DNA of 64,000 nucleotides from positions 98,193 through 162,192 of the forward strand of contig NZ_BNBY01000021.1 in NCBI RefSeq assembly GCF_014656195.1. The letters are read 5' to 3'. Each line of letters starts with the position of its first letter. The first letter of the stretch is position 1. The stretch is from Kitasatospora xanthocidica (GTDB lineage: Bacteria > Actinomycetota > Actinomycetes > Streptomycetales > Streptomycetaceae). Shown piece after piece: positions 33,313-42,258 of this stretch. Under the pieces are notes generated by a model that worked only from the letters and a program-made list of their open reading frames with translations, made no database searches and had not been told where the DNA came from. A program made the translations under genes and the position numbers.

Positions 33313-34892
33313 CCCCCGACATCGTCCCGGTGGTCGTGATCGGCGCCGGTCCCACCGGCCTGACCGCGGCGACCCTGCTGGGCCAGTACGGCATCGAGAC
33401 CCTCGTGCTGGACCGCTGGGCGTCGGTCTATCCACTGCCGCGGGCGGTCCACCTCGACGACGAGATCTACCGGCTGCTCGCCCGCCTCGGCACCGCCGAG
33501 CAGTTCGCCGCCATCTCCCGCCCCGCCCACGGCCTGCGGCTCCTGGACGGCGAGCTGCGGGTGCTGGCCGAGTTCCGGCGCGGCGCCGACCTCGGCCGCC
33601 ACGGCCACCCCGAGGCCAACATGTTCGACCAGCCTCAACTGGAGGAGCTGCTGCGCGCCAACCTCGAACGGCACCCGACCGTCACCCTGCGCGGCAACAC
33701 GGAGGTCACCGCGATCGAGCAGTCCGACGGCGGCACGGTGCGTGTACGGTTCACCGACCGGAGCACCGACGAGACCAGCACCGTGACGGCCGGCTACCTG
33801 CTCGGCTGCGACGGCGCCAACAGCCTGACCCGCGCGACGATCGGATCCAGCATGCACGACCTGGCCTTCACACAGCGCTGGCTGGTCGTCGACGTCGCCA
33901 CCGACGCCGACCTGGCCCAGTGGGAGGGCGTGCACCAGGTCTGCGACCCGGTACGTGCAGCCACCTACATGCGCATCGGCGCACGCCGCTACCGCTGGGA
34001 GTTCCAGCTCCTACCCGGCGAAACCGCCGACGACTACCGCGACATGACCCGCCTGCAACCCCTCATCCGACCCTGGACCCACAACGTCCCCGCAGACGAA
34101 CTGGAGATCGTCCGCACGGCCGAGTACACCTTCCGCGCCCAGATCGCCGACCACTGGCGCAAACAGCACGTCTTCCTGCTCGGCGACGCCGCCCACCTCA
34201 CCCCGCCCTTCATCGGCCAGGGCATGGGCGCCGGCCTGCGCGACGCCGCCAACCTCACCTGGAAACTCGCCGCCGTCCTCGACGGCCGCCTCCCCGAACA
34301 CGCGCTGGACAGCTACGAGGCCGAACGCAAACCCCACACCCGTTCGATGATCACCCTCGCGAAGCTGATCGGCACCGCCATGACCGCCGGCGGGGACACC
34401 GGCAACGCCCTGCGCCGCATCCTCGCACCCCACCTGTACCGGGTACCCGGCCTGAGCAACCGCATCCTCGACAGCCGGACCCCGGCCCTGCACCGGTCCG
34501 TCCTGGTGGACCGTAGGCGGCTCGGGCTCGGCCTCGCCGGACATCTGTGCCCCAACGCCCAGCTACCGGACGGCCGACGCTTCGACGACCTGGCCGCCGG
34601 CCGCTACGCGCTGGTCACCTCCGCAGCCGCCACCCCCTCCCTGCAAGCCGAGGTCCACGACCGCGGTGCCGTCCTGGTCACCGTCACCCCCGGCACCGCC
34701 CTGCACCGCTGGCTCCACCGTGGCCACACCACAGCGGCGCTCGTCCGCCCCGACGGCACCGTCCAGCGCACCGCACGCGACCCGAATGCCCTGTGCGAGT
34801 TCCTCCCTTCACCGCCCCCCGCAGAGGTGTCTCGTGATCGATCTTGTGACTGGTCGAGACGAGTTGACGGACGCGGCATGGGAGCCGGCTGA
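33309..34892 (+). CDS. MhpA/PheA-type FAD-dependent aromatic monooxygenase
   Basis: 527 residues. An FAD Rossmann fold is at the N-terminus (VVVIGAGPTGLTAATLLGQY), DG-type motif LLGCDGANSLTRATIG, and GD box LLGDAAHLTPPFIGQGMGAG. This is the 3-(3-hydroxyphenyl)propionate hydroxylase or phenol hydroxylase group. It would ortho-hydroxylate a phenolic substrate to the catechol used by the dioxygenase at the front of the operon. The start overlaps the ligase stop (ATGA). The last ~25 residues (after CEFLPSPPPA) run into IS5-derived DNA in a different frame, so the natural C-terminus may have been replaced. Confidence 0.9.
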   Translation: MTPDIVPVVVIGAGPTGLTAATLLGQYGIETLVLDRWASVYPLPRAVHLDDEIYRLLARLGTAEQFAAISRPAHGLRLLDGELRVLAEFRRGADLGRHGHPEANMFDQPQLEELLRANLERHPTVTLRGNTEVTAIEQSDGGTVRVRFTDRSTDETSTVTAGYLLGCDGANSLTRATIGSSMHDLAFTQRWLVVDVATDADLAQWEGVHQVCDPVRAATYMRIGARRYRWEFQLLPGETADDYRDMTRLQPLIRPWTHNVPADELEIVRTAEYTFRAQIADHWRKQHVFLLGDAAHLTPPFIGQGMGAGLRDAANLTWKLAAVLDGRLPEHALDSYEAERKPHTRSMITLAKLIGTAMTAGGDTGNALRRILAPHLYRVPGLSNRILDSRTPALHRSVLVDRRRLGLGLAGHLCPNAQLPDGRRFDDLAAGRYALVTSAAATPSLQAEVHDRGAVLVTVTPGTALHRWLHRGHTTAALVRPDGTVQRTARDPNALCEFLPSPPPAEVSRDRSCDWSRRVDGRGMGAG

Positions 34893-34908
34893 GCCCCTAT
34901 TGCCGCAG
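34834..34908 (+). pseudogene. IS5-family transposase remnant (right of TetR island)
   Basis: The plus strand encodes VIDLVTGRDELTDAAWEPAE followed by PLLPQ, which matches the first ~25 residues of IS5-family transposases (ELTDAAWERIAPLLPP). It breaks off at 34908. It overlaps the 3' end of the monooxygenase frame. With the remnant at 24111 on the other strand, it brackets the TetR-controlled island. Confidence 0.7.
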
Positions 34909-35027
34909 TGGACATCGCGGCTGTCCGTGGCGCGATCACCGCCAAGCGGTTGGCTCTCACCTCTGCACACGTGAAGCGGCTCCACGCCGACCTGCGGGGT
35001 GACGCGGCCGAGCTGGTCGCCGCGTAG
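34908..35027 (+). pseudogene. Unidentified coding fragment fused to the IS5 remnant
   Basis: Directly after the transposase fragment a frame reads VDIAAVRGAITAKRLALTSA, HVKRLHADLRGDAAELVAA and a TAG. Its amino-acid mix looks like the C-terminal helix of a real protein and not a shadow frame, but 39 residues are too few to name it. It may be what remains of the gene next to which the IS5 copy inserted. Confidence 0.3.
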
Positions 35028-35094
35028 TCCGGAGAGCTCTACGTAGCGCCCTCCGGCGAGTAACCGGGGGCACTCGCAGCGGGTGCGCGTGGCC

Positions 35095-36471
35095 TCAGTA
35101 GCAGACCGAGAACGTGGCGTCGGCTCGGCCGGTGGTGGTGGAGACCGGGTCGATGCGCAGCTGATAGGCGTAGTGGCGGATGTAGCGGTCGGGGTGGCTG
35201 TGGGAGCGGAACGACGACCAGGACGGGTCGGCGAGGCCGGCGGTCCGGTGGAAGGTGGCGTCCTGGGCGAACCTCGTGGTGCCGTCGTCGGCATCCAGCC
35301 GTAGCTGGTAGCCGAGGTGCCGCAGGTAGCGGGTCGGCTGCGTGGCGGACTGGAAGGAGACGCCGGAGGGGTCGGCCAGCCCTGGCACCAGCTTCCACTG
35401 CGAGTCGGTGTAGGGGTCGAAGGGGTACGGGTCGATGCGGCCGATGCCGTCGGCCTGTCGCCAGTATCTGTCCGGGAAGTTGTAGGACTTCAGCCGGTTC
35501 CAGGCCGGCTTTCCCCACGTGGCGACCATGTTGTCGTACACCGTCTGGGGAATCGGCTTGATGTCGGCGTGCTTGGAGTTCAGCGGCTGGGTGTAGACGC
35601 GCCGGTCGGTGGCGGTCCACGTGCCGGTGGAGAGGTCGCTGGTCTGCCAGGTGTGGAACAGCGCGTTGGCGTCGCCCCACAGGTACCAGGTGCCGGCGGC
35701 CTGGGCGAGGATCGGGCCCTCGATGCCTCCCTGGGGCGCCAGGCCCGAGGTGAACTGGGTGAAGCTGCCGGGAGCGAGGGAGGTGGACTTCGCACCCGTG
35801 AGGCTGTTGTGGCCTTTGTAGTACAGGTAGTTGACGCCGTTCACGTCCTTGGCCAGGGTGCCGTCGATGATGTCGTAGCCGGGGTCGAAGAAGACCTGCG
35901 GCGACGTCACGGTCTGGAAGTCCGTGGTGTAGTTGACCATGATCACGTTGTGGCCGCTGCTGTTGACGGCCGAGTAGATGATGGCGTACTGGCCGCGGGA
36001 GGGGTCCCAGAAGGCGTCGGGCGCCCAGGTGTGGGTGGCCATGTCGTGCAGCTTCAGGAGGCGGTAGTTGTCGAAGGAGCGCAGGTCGGCGGAGTCCCAG
36101 ACGTGGATGTAGGGGCTCTTCCTGGTCCAGTCGGTGCCCTTCAGGTTGGTCGCCATGACGACGTAGGCGCCGTCCTGCTTGGGCAGGATGACGGGGTCGC
36201 GCAGGCCGCCGTCGCCCGCGGTCGGGGTCACGACGGGGTTGTTCTGGTTCAGCGGCATCCATTGCAGCGCGTCGGTGCTGACGGCGAGGTGCAGGCCGTA
36301 GTCCGTGCCGAGGTTTCTCGGTGACTGGGTGAAGTAGGCCATGACGTAAGGGGAGGTCGTCGCGGCGCTCGCGGACCGGCTGCCGAGGGTCAGCACGCCG
36401 GTGGTGGACAGCGGCACGGCCGCGGCCATGCCGAGGAAGAGCCGGCGCGACGGGAGGGGTGTTGCGCTCAT
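35095..36471 (-). CDS. Secreted GH43 arabinanase/arabinosidase with CBM42 (AbfB)
   Basis: 458 residues. The Tat-like signal SRRLFLGMAAAVPLSTTGVL ends near ASAA. The five-bladed GH43 propeller covers ~40-310, with the Asp of LRDPVILPKQDG, ATHTWAPDAFWDPSRGQYAI and Glu in GGIEGPILAQAAGTWYLWGD. Residues ~325-458 are an AbfB/CBM42 beta-trefoil with three repeats of the form FPDRYWRQ, PTRYLRH and PDRYIRH. It would cut arabinan or arabinoxylan side chains outside the cell. ATG 36471 has GGAGG 6 bases upstream. It is a paralogue of the next gene upstream (36725), with its own promoter space. Confidence 0.88.
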   Translation of the reverse strand: MSATPLPSRRLFLGMAAAVPLSTTGVLTLGSRSASAATTSPYVMAYFTQSPRNLGTDYGLHLAVSTDALQWMPLNQNNPVVTPTAGDGGLRDPVILPKQDGAYVVMATNLKGTDWTRKSPYIHVWDSADLRSFDNYRLLKLHDMATHTWAPDAFWDPSRGQYAIIYSAVNSSGHNVIMVNYTTDFQTVTSPQVFFDPGYDIIDGTLAKDVNGVNYLYYKGHNSLTGAKSTSLAPGSFTQFTSGLAPQGGIEGPILAQAAGTWYLWGDANALFHTWQTSDLSTGTWTATDRRVYTQPLNSKHADIKPIPQTVYDNMVATWGKPAWNRLKSYNFPDRYWRQADGIGRIDPYPFDPYTDSQWKLVPGLADPSGVSFQSATQPTRYLRHLGYQLRLDADDGTTRFAQDATFHRTAGLADPSWSSFRSHSHPDRYIRHYAYQLRIDPVSTTTGRADATFSVCY

Positions 36472-36679
36472 CCGGTGCCTCCGGGGTGTAGGGAAGGTGC
36501 GGGCGGATCCGGAACCATGGGCGGCCCGGCCTTGGAGCCGCCCACGGTTTCGGTCCCTCGTCAGCTCCAGGGAGCCGCGGTGAGCCGGTTGGATTCCCGG
36601 GCCGCGCTCTCGTGTTGTCCCAAGCCTTGGTGCCGCCATGAGGGCCTTGCGGACGCGGGTAGTTGGAGTTGACGCATCC

Positions 36680-36709
36680 GTGCCGGCGCCGATCTGGAGG
36701 CGCCGGCAC
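36680..36709 (-). terminator. Terminator of the upstream GH43 gene
   Basis: GTGCCGGCGCC (36680-36690) and GGCGCCGGCAC (36699-36709) form an 11-bp perfect stem with an 8-base loop, starting 16 bp past the stop of the GH43 gene at 36725. Confidence 0.7.
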
Positions 36710-36724
36710 TCCTGGTGATGCGGG

Positions 36725-38152
36725 TCAGCTCGTCACGCGGAAGGTGGCGTCACCGCGTCCCGTCGTGGTGGTGATCGGGTCGAGCTTCAACTCGTAGGCG
36801 TAGTGGCGGATGTAGCGGTCAGGGAAGTTGTACGACTGGAACGAGGACCAGGTCGGGTCGGCGAGGCCGGCGACCTGACGGAACGTCGCGTCCTCCGCGA
36901 ACCTGGTGGTGCCGTCGTTACGGACGAGCTGGAAGTCGTAGTTGGAGTGGCGCAGGAAGTAGCCGGGGAAGTTCACCGACTCGAAGGAGACCGTTCCGGT
37001 GCCCGCGAGACCCGGGCGCAGCCGGAACCGGGAGTCGTCCAGCGGGCTGACGTTCGGGTCGATCCGGACGTCGAAGTTGCTCTGGCGGACGTACCGGTCC
37101 TGGAAGTTGAAGGACTGGAGCCGCTGGGCGGGGGTGTTGGGCCAGCGGGCGAGCACCCGGCTCTCCTCGGCCGCCGTCAGGGTGGTGATGGCACCGTGGC
37201 GCTTGGCGGTGCCGCCCATGTCGTAGGCGGTGGAGGGCTGGAGTCGGTAGGTGCTGACGTCGAACGGGTTGGTCGTCAGGATCGGCCGGTACTCGCGTAC
37301 GCCCTGCGGGTTGTTGTAGTCGATGTAGAGGGCCCACTCGTTGCGGTCCCTGAACTTCATCCAGACCGGGCCTTCGACCACGTTGCCGGTGAGGCCGATG
37401 CTGGAGAGGTTGCCGAGGTTGGTCCACGTCCCCAGGATCGAGTTGCTGCCCTCGACGTTGTTCTGGCCGTCGCCGGAGACCCGCAGGTAACGGTAGGGGC
37501 CGGTACCTGCGGGCACCTCGGTCATCTGGGTGTCGACGACCGGCGTGGCGCCGGGCGGGTCGATCCAGATCTGCGGGGTGGTGATGGTGCGGAAGTCCGT
37601 GGTGCGGGCGGAGTAGATGCGGTACTTGAAGACGCCGTTCACGGTGGCGTTCGTCGCCCAGTACAGGACGAAGTCGTTGGTCTCGGGGTTCCAGATCGCC
37701 TCCGGCGCCCAGGCGTTCTTCCCACCGGGGATCAGTCCGGCGGCGCCGAGCAGCCACGGGTTCGACCACGTCACCAGGTCCGTCGACTCCCACACCACGA
37801 AGTTGGGGCTGCCGTTCTGGTAGGTCGAGCCGCAGCGGATGCACAGGTCGGTCGCGATGATCCAGTACCGGCTGCCGTCGGGAGACCGCACCAGTGCGGG
37901 GTCGCGCACTCCCTTCGTGCCGATCGTGGAGTCCAGGACCGGTGCCCCGCCGTTGAGGTCGTTCCAGTGCAGGCCGTCCGTGCTGTGCGCGAGGTACAGC
38001 ATCTGACCGGTCGCGGAATCGCCGGTGAAGTGGACCATCAGGTAGCCGGGATCGGCGGCGGCCGCCCGCTGGGCTGCGGACAGGGCTTGGCCTGTGAAGA
38101 GGAGGCAGACGGCGAGCAGCATCACCGACAGCCGGGCGCGAAGCGCGGACAT
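36725..38152 (-). CDS. Secreted GH43 enzyme with CBM42 (AbfB), copy 2
   Basis: 475 residues. ATG 38152 is chosen over ATG 38158 because AGGAG touches the latter and sits at the normal 6 bases from the former. A signal peptide (LSVMLLAVCLLFTGQALSAA) is followed by a GH43 propeller: GVRDPALVRSPDGSRYWIIA, AWAPEAIWNPETNDFVLYWA and NVVEGPVWMKFRDRNEWALY. The C-terminal ~135 residues are an AbfB/CBM42 trefoil (FQDRYVRQ, FPGYFLRH, FPDRYIRH). A secreted arabinan- or xylan-side-chain enzyme. The LacI-type operator at 38420 lies 268 bp upstream. Confidence 0.88.
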   Translation of the reverse strand: MSALRARLSVMLLAVCLLFTGQALSAAQRAAAADPGYLMVHFTGDSATGQMLYLAHSTDGLHWNDLNGGAPVLDSTIGTKGVRDPALVRSPDGSRYWIIATDLCIRCGSTYQNGSPNFVVWESTDLVTWSNPWLLGAAGLIPGGKNAWAPEAIWNPETNDFVLYWATNATVNGVFKYRIYSARTTDFRTITTPQIWIDPPGATPVVDTQMTEVPAGTGPYRYLRVSGDGQNNVEGSNSILGTWTNLGNLSSIGLTGNVVEGPVWMKFRDRNEWALYIDYNNPQGVREYRPILTTNPFDVSTYRLQPSTAYDMGGTAKRHGAITTLTAAEESRVLARWPNTPAQRLQSFNFQDRYVRQSNFDVRIDPNVSPLDDSRFRLRPGLAGTGTVSFESVNFPGYFLRHSNYDFQLVRNDGTTRFAEDATFRQVAGLADPTWSSFQSYNFPDRYIRHYAYELKLDPITTTTGRGDATFRVTS

Positions 38153-38419
38153 GGACATCTCCTGATCGTTCTGTGCGTGCACCAGGGCGAAGGGAGGAAC
38201 TGGGGTGGTGGGCGGGCTCGGTCTCGGCGGGGCGGGACACGGTCGGCCCCGCACCACACAGCGGGAACAAGGCCGCCGGCCGACCGTCCCTTCCGAGAGC
38301 GACACGTGTCGGCGTGGTGACGGCAGGAGTGCGCAGCCCGGATCGTGAGCGGTCGGGCAACGCCCTTTCCAGGTCGCTCGTGTGAACCGGAAGTGACGCC
38401 GCTGTTTCGCTCCGGTGAG

Positions 38420-38435
38420 ATTGTTAGCGTTAACA
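38420..38435. promoter_or_regulatory. LacI-type operator upstream of GH43 gene
   Basis: TTGTTAGCGTTAACAA differs by one base from the perfect palindrome TTGTTAGCGCTAACAA at 10101 upstream of GH27. The distances to the start codons are also similar (268 and 248 bp). This suggests one LacI-family regulator for both secreted enzymes. Confidence 0.65.
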
Positions 38436-38918
38436 ATTTGGTCGACAAGAGGAAGTACTCGCTGTTACCCAATCTTGATCTGCTTGGCCCTGCTCATCGC
38501 CAACGGCGCCGTGACCGTTCTCCTGACGGTCGGTCAGTGAGCACCGCCGGCGAAGCGGGCGTGAGCTCGCGCCCCGGTGCGCGGGTTCACACTTGTCCAC
38601 TGGTCACGCCCACGGCACCGAGCCCCGGGCGGCGCTCAAGCGGGCGCTCCAGGTCGGTCTTCGCCCGCACACCCTCCTGCGCGGTGAGGGCGGTGGATCG
38701 AGGCAGGCCCATCCGAGTTCTTACGAATCGAGTCGTTTCCTTGCCGGTGTCCGGCCTGTCGGGTGTGAACTGTGCGACCTCCGCTGTGTGGTCTGCGGTG
38801 GGGTGTTGCGCAGGCGAGCGCCGCAGGGCTCCCGGCTTCGCCGAGGAAGCGGGGAGTCCTGAGGTCGGCCCGGGGGAGGCAGCCCGCCGGACCGGGGCTG
38901 CGTCCTTCGCGGAGCAGG
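38436..38918. other. Intergenic region without a supported gene
   Basis: About 480 bp between the LacI-type operator and the end of the beta-helix gene. Frames here are Arg/Pro-rich without ribosome sites or domains. I saw no strong hairpin after the beta-helix stop. Confidence 0.5.
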
Positions 38919-41900
38919 TCAGTCCACGTCGACCACCTTCCACAACTGGCTGTCGGCGTTGGTGTCCGTCGCCTGGACGAGCTGAGTGCCTCCCGAGGAC
39001 ACGTCGAGCACCTTGCCGCTGTTCACGTTCTTGATCTTGTAGTAGCCGTTTCCGGTGGCGACCGGTGTCCAGTGCTGGTCCGCGGCGTTGGTGTCGGCCG
39101 ACTGGACGACGGACGCGCCGTCCGCGGTGGAAGCACCGCTGACGTCCATGACCAGGGCACTGTTCCGGTTGGTGACCTTGTAACTGCCGTCACCCACCGG
39201 GACGAAGCGCCAGTTCTGGTTCCCGGCTCCGGAGTCGGTCCACTGGATGACGTCGGCTCCGGCGGACAACGATCCGCCCGAGACGTCGACCGCCTTGGAG
39301 CCGCTCTTGTTGACCATCTTGTGGTTGGCGTTCGTCGCGGGGAACGAGATGGGGGCGAACGCGTCCACCGCGCAGACGGCGGAGGAGGCGGCGGTGTTCT
39401 TCGTCCCTGTGCACACCACCCTGATCGTGTGCGGGCCCGCGGCCAGGTCCGTCTTCTCGAACAGCGGCACCTGCTTCGTCACGGTCGGGGCGTACGCGTC
39501 GATGCCGGCCCGGGCCAAGGTGCCGTCGATGTAGACGTCCACCTTGCCCATGTTCGGCTGCGTCATGCCGAGGTACCGCACGCCCGAGCCGGTGAACGAG
39601 AACTCGGCGTAGTCGCCCGCGGTGCTCGTGAACTTCTCGGACCCGTTCATGTCCTTCGTGTCGTTCCAGTTCGACCAGGTCCCGGAGTAGGTCACGCCCG
39701 CGGCCTTGTCGTCGACGTGGTTCCAGCGCTGTCGCACGAGGGTGTTCGACGCGGCGGACGCGTTCCCCTGGGCGTCCACGACGTAGAGGCGGTAGTCGCC
39801 CGCCGCCTGCGGAACGCTGATCCGCGTCGAGGCGCCGCTCGCGCTGGTCATGGTGGGACCGGCGGCGAACGTCGTCGTACCGGCGGGAGCCAGCCAGAGC
39901 GTCTTGGCCGCGTCCCCGGGGCTGCGCACCGGAACACTCATCACGCCCGTGCCGGCGAACGTGCTCGCGGGCAGGGTGTAGTCCTGGAGAGCCGCCGCTC
40001 TGCTCCGGGGGACGAGGTTCTTGTAGGCGTCCTCCAGACCCGCGTTCAGGGCGATGCCGTACGCCTGCGACGGCCACACGTTGTCCCCGTACCCCCGCAC
40101 GTCCTGGATCGTGCTGTTCGGGACGTTCCTGCCGGCGATCTTGTTGACGGTGCCGTAGTTGTTGGTGATGGTCAGGTCGTGTTGCCGGCCCCAGGTGCCG
40201 GAGTTGACGGTGTACGCCAGACCCGGGTCGACGTCGAACACGTTGTCGTGCTCGTTGATGAAGGCGGAGCCCTCATCGGGGTGCAGGCCGTACTTGTGGC
40301 CGGCAGGGACACCCTTGATGTAGTTGCCGCTGATCTCCGTTCCCGGCTGGCTGCCCAGCGTGTAGATGGGAGCGGAGTCGCCGAGCACCTGCATCGTGTC
40401 GAGGATCTGGTTGTACTTGACGGTGTTGTTCTTCGCCGTGGTGGTCGGGTTCCCGGGATTGACGGAGTTCGTCGAACCGTCGAAGTTCCACCAGCCCCAG
40501 CCGAGGGTGATGCCCGCCCACGGGGACTTCTCGATCCGGTTGTGCTGCACGGACAGGGACTCGACGAAGTACGCCGACACGGGGCTGGAGCCCTGGAACA
40601 ACACCGCGCTGTCGTAGAGGTAGTTGTCCGTGATCGAGATGTTCTTGCAGAGCCCCTCGACGTTCACCGGGTACTTCTCGTGGTCGGCCGAGGTGTAGTC
40701 CCCGATGTACACGTGCTGGGGGTGCCCCACGGTGATCGCGGAGCCGGCTGTGTCATTCGTGACGTTGCCGGTCAACTGTGAGTCCGTCACGTCGTTGGCC
40801 AGGGTGATCCCGTCGGCACCGGTGTGCTGCACCGTGTTGCCCTGCAGGACGATCCCGTCGGCGTTCTCGATCTGGACGGCCGCGGGCGGCAGGTCGACGT
40901 TGCGGTAGGTGTAGGCGTGGAAGTTCTTCCTCGCGTACACGGTCGAGCTCGCGTTGCCCTGTGTTCCCTGCCGGAAGACGGAGCCCGCGACATTGACCAG
41001 GTTCCAGTCGGAGTGCTCGACCGTGAGCCCGGAGAACGTGATGTTCCGCGCGTGGTCGGTGGTCGACGTGCCGGCGATCTTGAGGAGGGTGGACAGGTTG
41101 TTCGGCGCGAAGACCTTCGCCGTGGCCATGTCCTCGGAGCCGGACTTGTAGTAGTACAGCGTGTGGGTGCTCTTGTCGAAGTAGAACTCGCCCGGCTGGT
41201 CCAGGAACTCGTACGCGTTCATGAACGTGTGACTGCCGCTGGCTTTGAACGGGCCGTACGGCGGTGCCTGGGCGATGGCCGCACCCGGCTGCTGGAACAG
41301 GGCCACGCGGTTGGCACCGTCCGGGCTCGTGGTGATCTGGCGGACACCCACGATGGCCGTGGTCCAGGTCGTCGCCGACTCGATCTCGATGTCGTCCTGG
41401 TTGGACGCGACGGCCGGCAGGTCGGAGAGGCCGTACTTGGCCCCGTCGCACTGCGAACCCGACTCCCAGGCCCAGGGAGCCTGGCCTGCCGTGACCGTGT
41501 AAGTCCCGTAGCAACCGGTCGTGTTGATCGTCTTCGACGCCATCTGGGCGCGCTTGTCGTTGACGTAGAGCGCGCGGAGCTTGTCGTCCCGGTCGAGGGT
41601 GGCCTTCCAGATGTTCCCGCTGTGCTGGGTCCACCCCGACACCTGAACGCCTCCGTCCAGGACCGGCTTCTCGCCCGGGAAGGCGGCGTACACGACACGG
41701 TGACCGTTCGTGCCGGAGTCGGCCGAGGTGAAGTCGACGGTGCTGCTCATCGGGTAAGTACCGCCCCGGAGAAGGACGTTGATGTCCCCGGTCATGTTGC
41801 CGTCGACCGTGCGCACGACGTCCCGCGCGTGCTGGAGGGTCCTGAACGGCGCCGTGACGGTACCGGGGTTGGCGTCGTCACCGCCGGGGGCGACGTAGTA

Positions 41901-42020
41901 CGTCGCCTGGGCCGAGGCCGAGGCCGGGGGCGGTGCGGCGAGGGAGGTCAGTAGCGTTACGGAGACGGCCGTCGCAAGCGCCACTGGCGCCTTGCGGACG
42001 ACGGAGCTGAGGGGTTTCAT
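38919..42020 (-). CDS. Large secreted beta-helix glycosidase-like protein (GH141-like) with ricin lectin
   Basis: 1033 residues. The signal peptide is at 1-37. Residues ~40-150 carry the opening typical of GH141/GH120-type beta-helix enzymes: ATYYVAPGGDDANPGTVTAP, FRTLQHARDVVR, VLLRGGTYP and FPGEKPVLDGGVQVSGW. A right-handed beta-helix continues to about 640 (NITFSGLTVEHSDW, VLQGNTVQHTGADGI, WAGITLGWGWWNFDGSTNSV). Then come a fibronectin-like region, a galactose-binding-like beta-sandwich (~745-880, FTGSGVRYLGM, VDVYIDGTLARAGID) and C-terminal ricin-type repeats (QNWRFV, QHWTPV, QLWKVV). Characterised GH141 enzymes include alpha-L-fucosidase and xylanase; activity here is inferred. It shares its promoter design with the ABC importer at 51068. 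Confidence 0.75.
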   Translation of the reverse strand: MKPLSSVVRKAPVALATAVSVTLLTSLAAPPPASASAQATYYVAPGGDDANPGTVTAPFRTLQHARDVVRTVDGNMTGDINVLLRGGTYPMSSTVDFTSADSGTNGHRVVYAAFPGEKPVLDGGVQVSGWTQHSGNIWKATLDRDDKLRALYVNDKRAQMASKTINTTGCYGTYTVTAGQAPWAWESGSQCDGAKYGLSDLPAVASNQDDIEIESATTWTTAIVGVRQITTSPDGANRVALFQQPGAAIAQAPPYGPFKASGSHTFMNAYEFLDQPGEFYFDKSTHTLYYYKSGSEDMATAKVFAPNNLSTLLKIAGTSTTDHARNITFSGLTVEHSDWNLVNVAGSVFRQGTQGNASSTVYARKNFHAYTYRNVDLPPAAVQIENADGIVLQGNTVQHTGADGITLANDVTDSQLTGNVTNDTAGSAITVGHPQHVYIGDYTSADHEKYPVNVEGLCKNISITDNYLYDSAVLFQGSSPVSAYFVESLSVQHNRIEKSPWAGITLGWGWWNFDGSTNSVNPGNPTTTAKNNTVKYNQILDTMQVLGDSAPIYTLGSQPGTEISGNYIKGVPAGHKYGLHPDEGSAFINEHDNVFDVDPGLAYTVNSGTWGRQHDLTITNNYGTVNKIAGRNVPNSTIQDVRGYGDNVWPSQAYGIALNAGLEDAYKNLVPRSRAAALQDYTLPASTFAGTGVMSVPVRSPGDAAKTLWLAPAGTTTFAAGPTMTSASGASTRISVPQAAGDYRLYVVDAQGNASAASNTLVRQRWNHVDDKAAGVTYSGTWSNWNDTKDMNGSEKFTSTAGDYAEFSFTGSGVRYLGMTQPNMGKVDVYIDGTLARAGIDAYAPTVTKQVPLFEKTDLAAGPHTIRVVCTGTKNTAASSAVCAVDAFAPISFPATNANHKMVNKSGSKAVDVSGGSLSAGADVIQWTDSGAGNQNWRFVPVGDGSYKVTNRNSALVMDVSGASTADGASVVQSADTNAADQHWTPVATGNGYYKIKNVNSGKVLDVSSGGTQLVQATDTNADSQLWKVVDVD

Positions 42021-42088
42021 CCTGATCCATCCTGGTGGCTCGGACGGTCGAGCAGACGCTCATAGCGGCTCGGCGACTTCTGTGGGTG

Positions 42089-42127
42089 AAATTAGCCGAC
42101 CTATCACGAGCCCAGTCAAGGGTTTAT
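42089..42127 (-). promoter_or_regulatory. Promoter of beta-helix gene, near-identical to importer promoter
   Basis: Read on the minus strand: TTGACT (42119-42114), 17 bases, GCTAAT (42096-42091), continuing to TAATTT. The plus-strand core ATTAGCCGACCTATCACGAG continues to CCCAGTCAAGGGTT and matches ATTAGCCGCCCTATCGCGCG at 52553. It lies about 70 bp upstream of the beta-helix start. Confidence 0.65.
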
Positions 42128-42243
42128 GCAGGGTTCATTACGACAGCACGGTGCGGTGAGACCATAAAGGGTGGGATAATGTCTGGTAAATCCCTGGATG
42201 CCCCTTATCTCTCGGTGTCATTGACAGGCAATCTCACTGGCAA

Positions 42244-42258
42244 ATGAGTAGTACTCAT
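42244..42258. promoter_or_regulatory. GntR/FadR-type operator, ATGAGT-N3-ACTCAT
   Basis: ATGAGTAGTACTCAT. The same palindrome with spacer CGG lies at 52707 beside a GntR gene. It is 125 bp upstream of the -35 box at 42119; at the other copy the distance is 126 bp. The surrounding 42021-42581 gap also holds the promoter above and an IS1380 fragment. Confidence 0.7.

Noticed and set aside
38587..38943. A 118-codon minus-strand frame downstream of the beta-helix gene
   Set aside because: It overlaps the end of the beta-helix gene, is low in hydrophobic residues, and has no recognisable domain or ribosome site.
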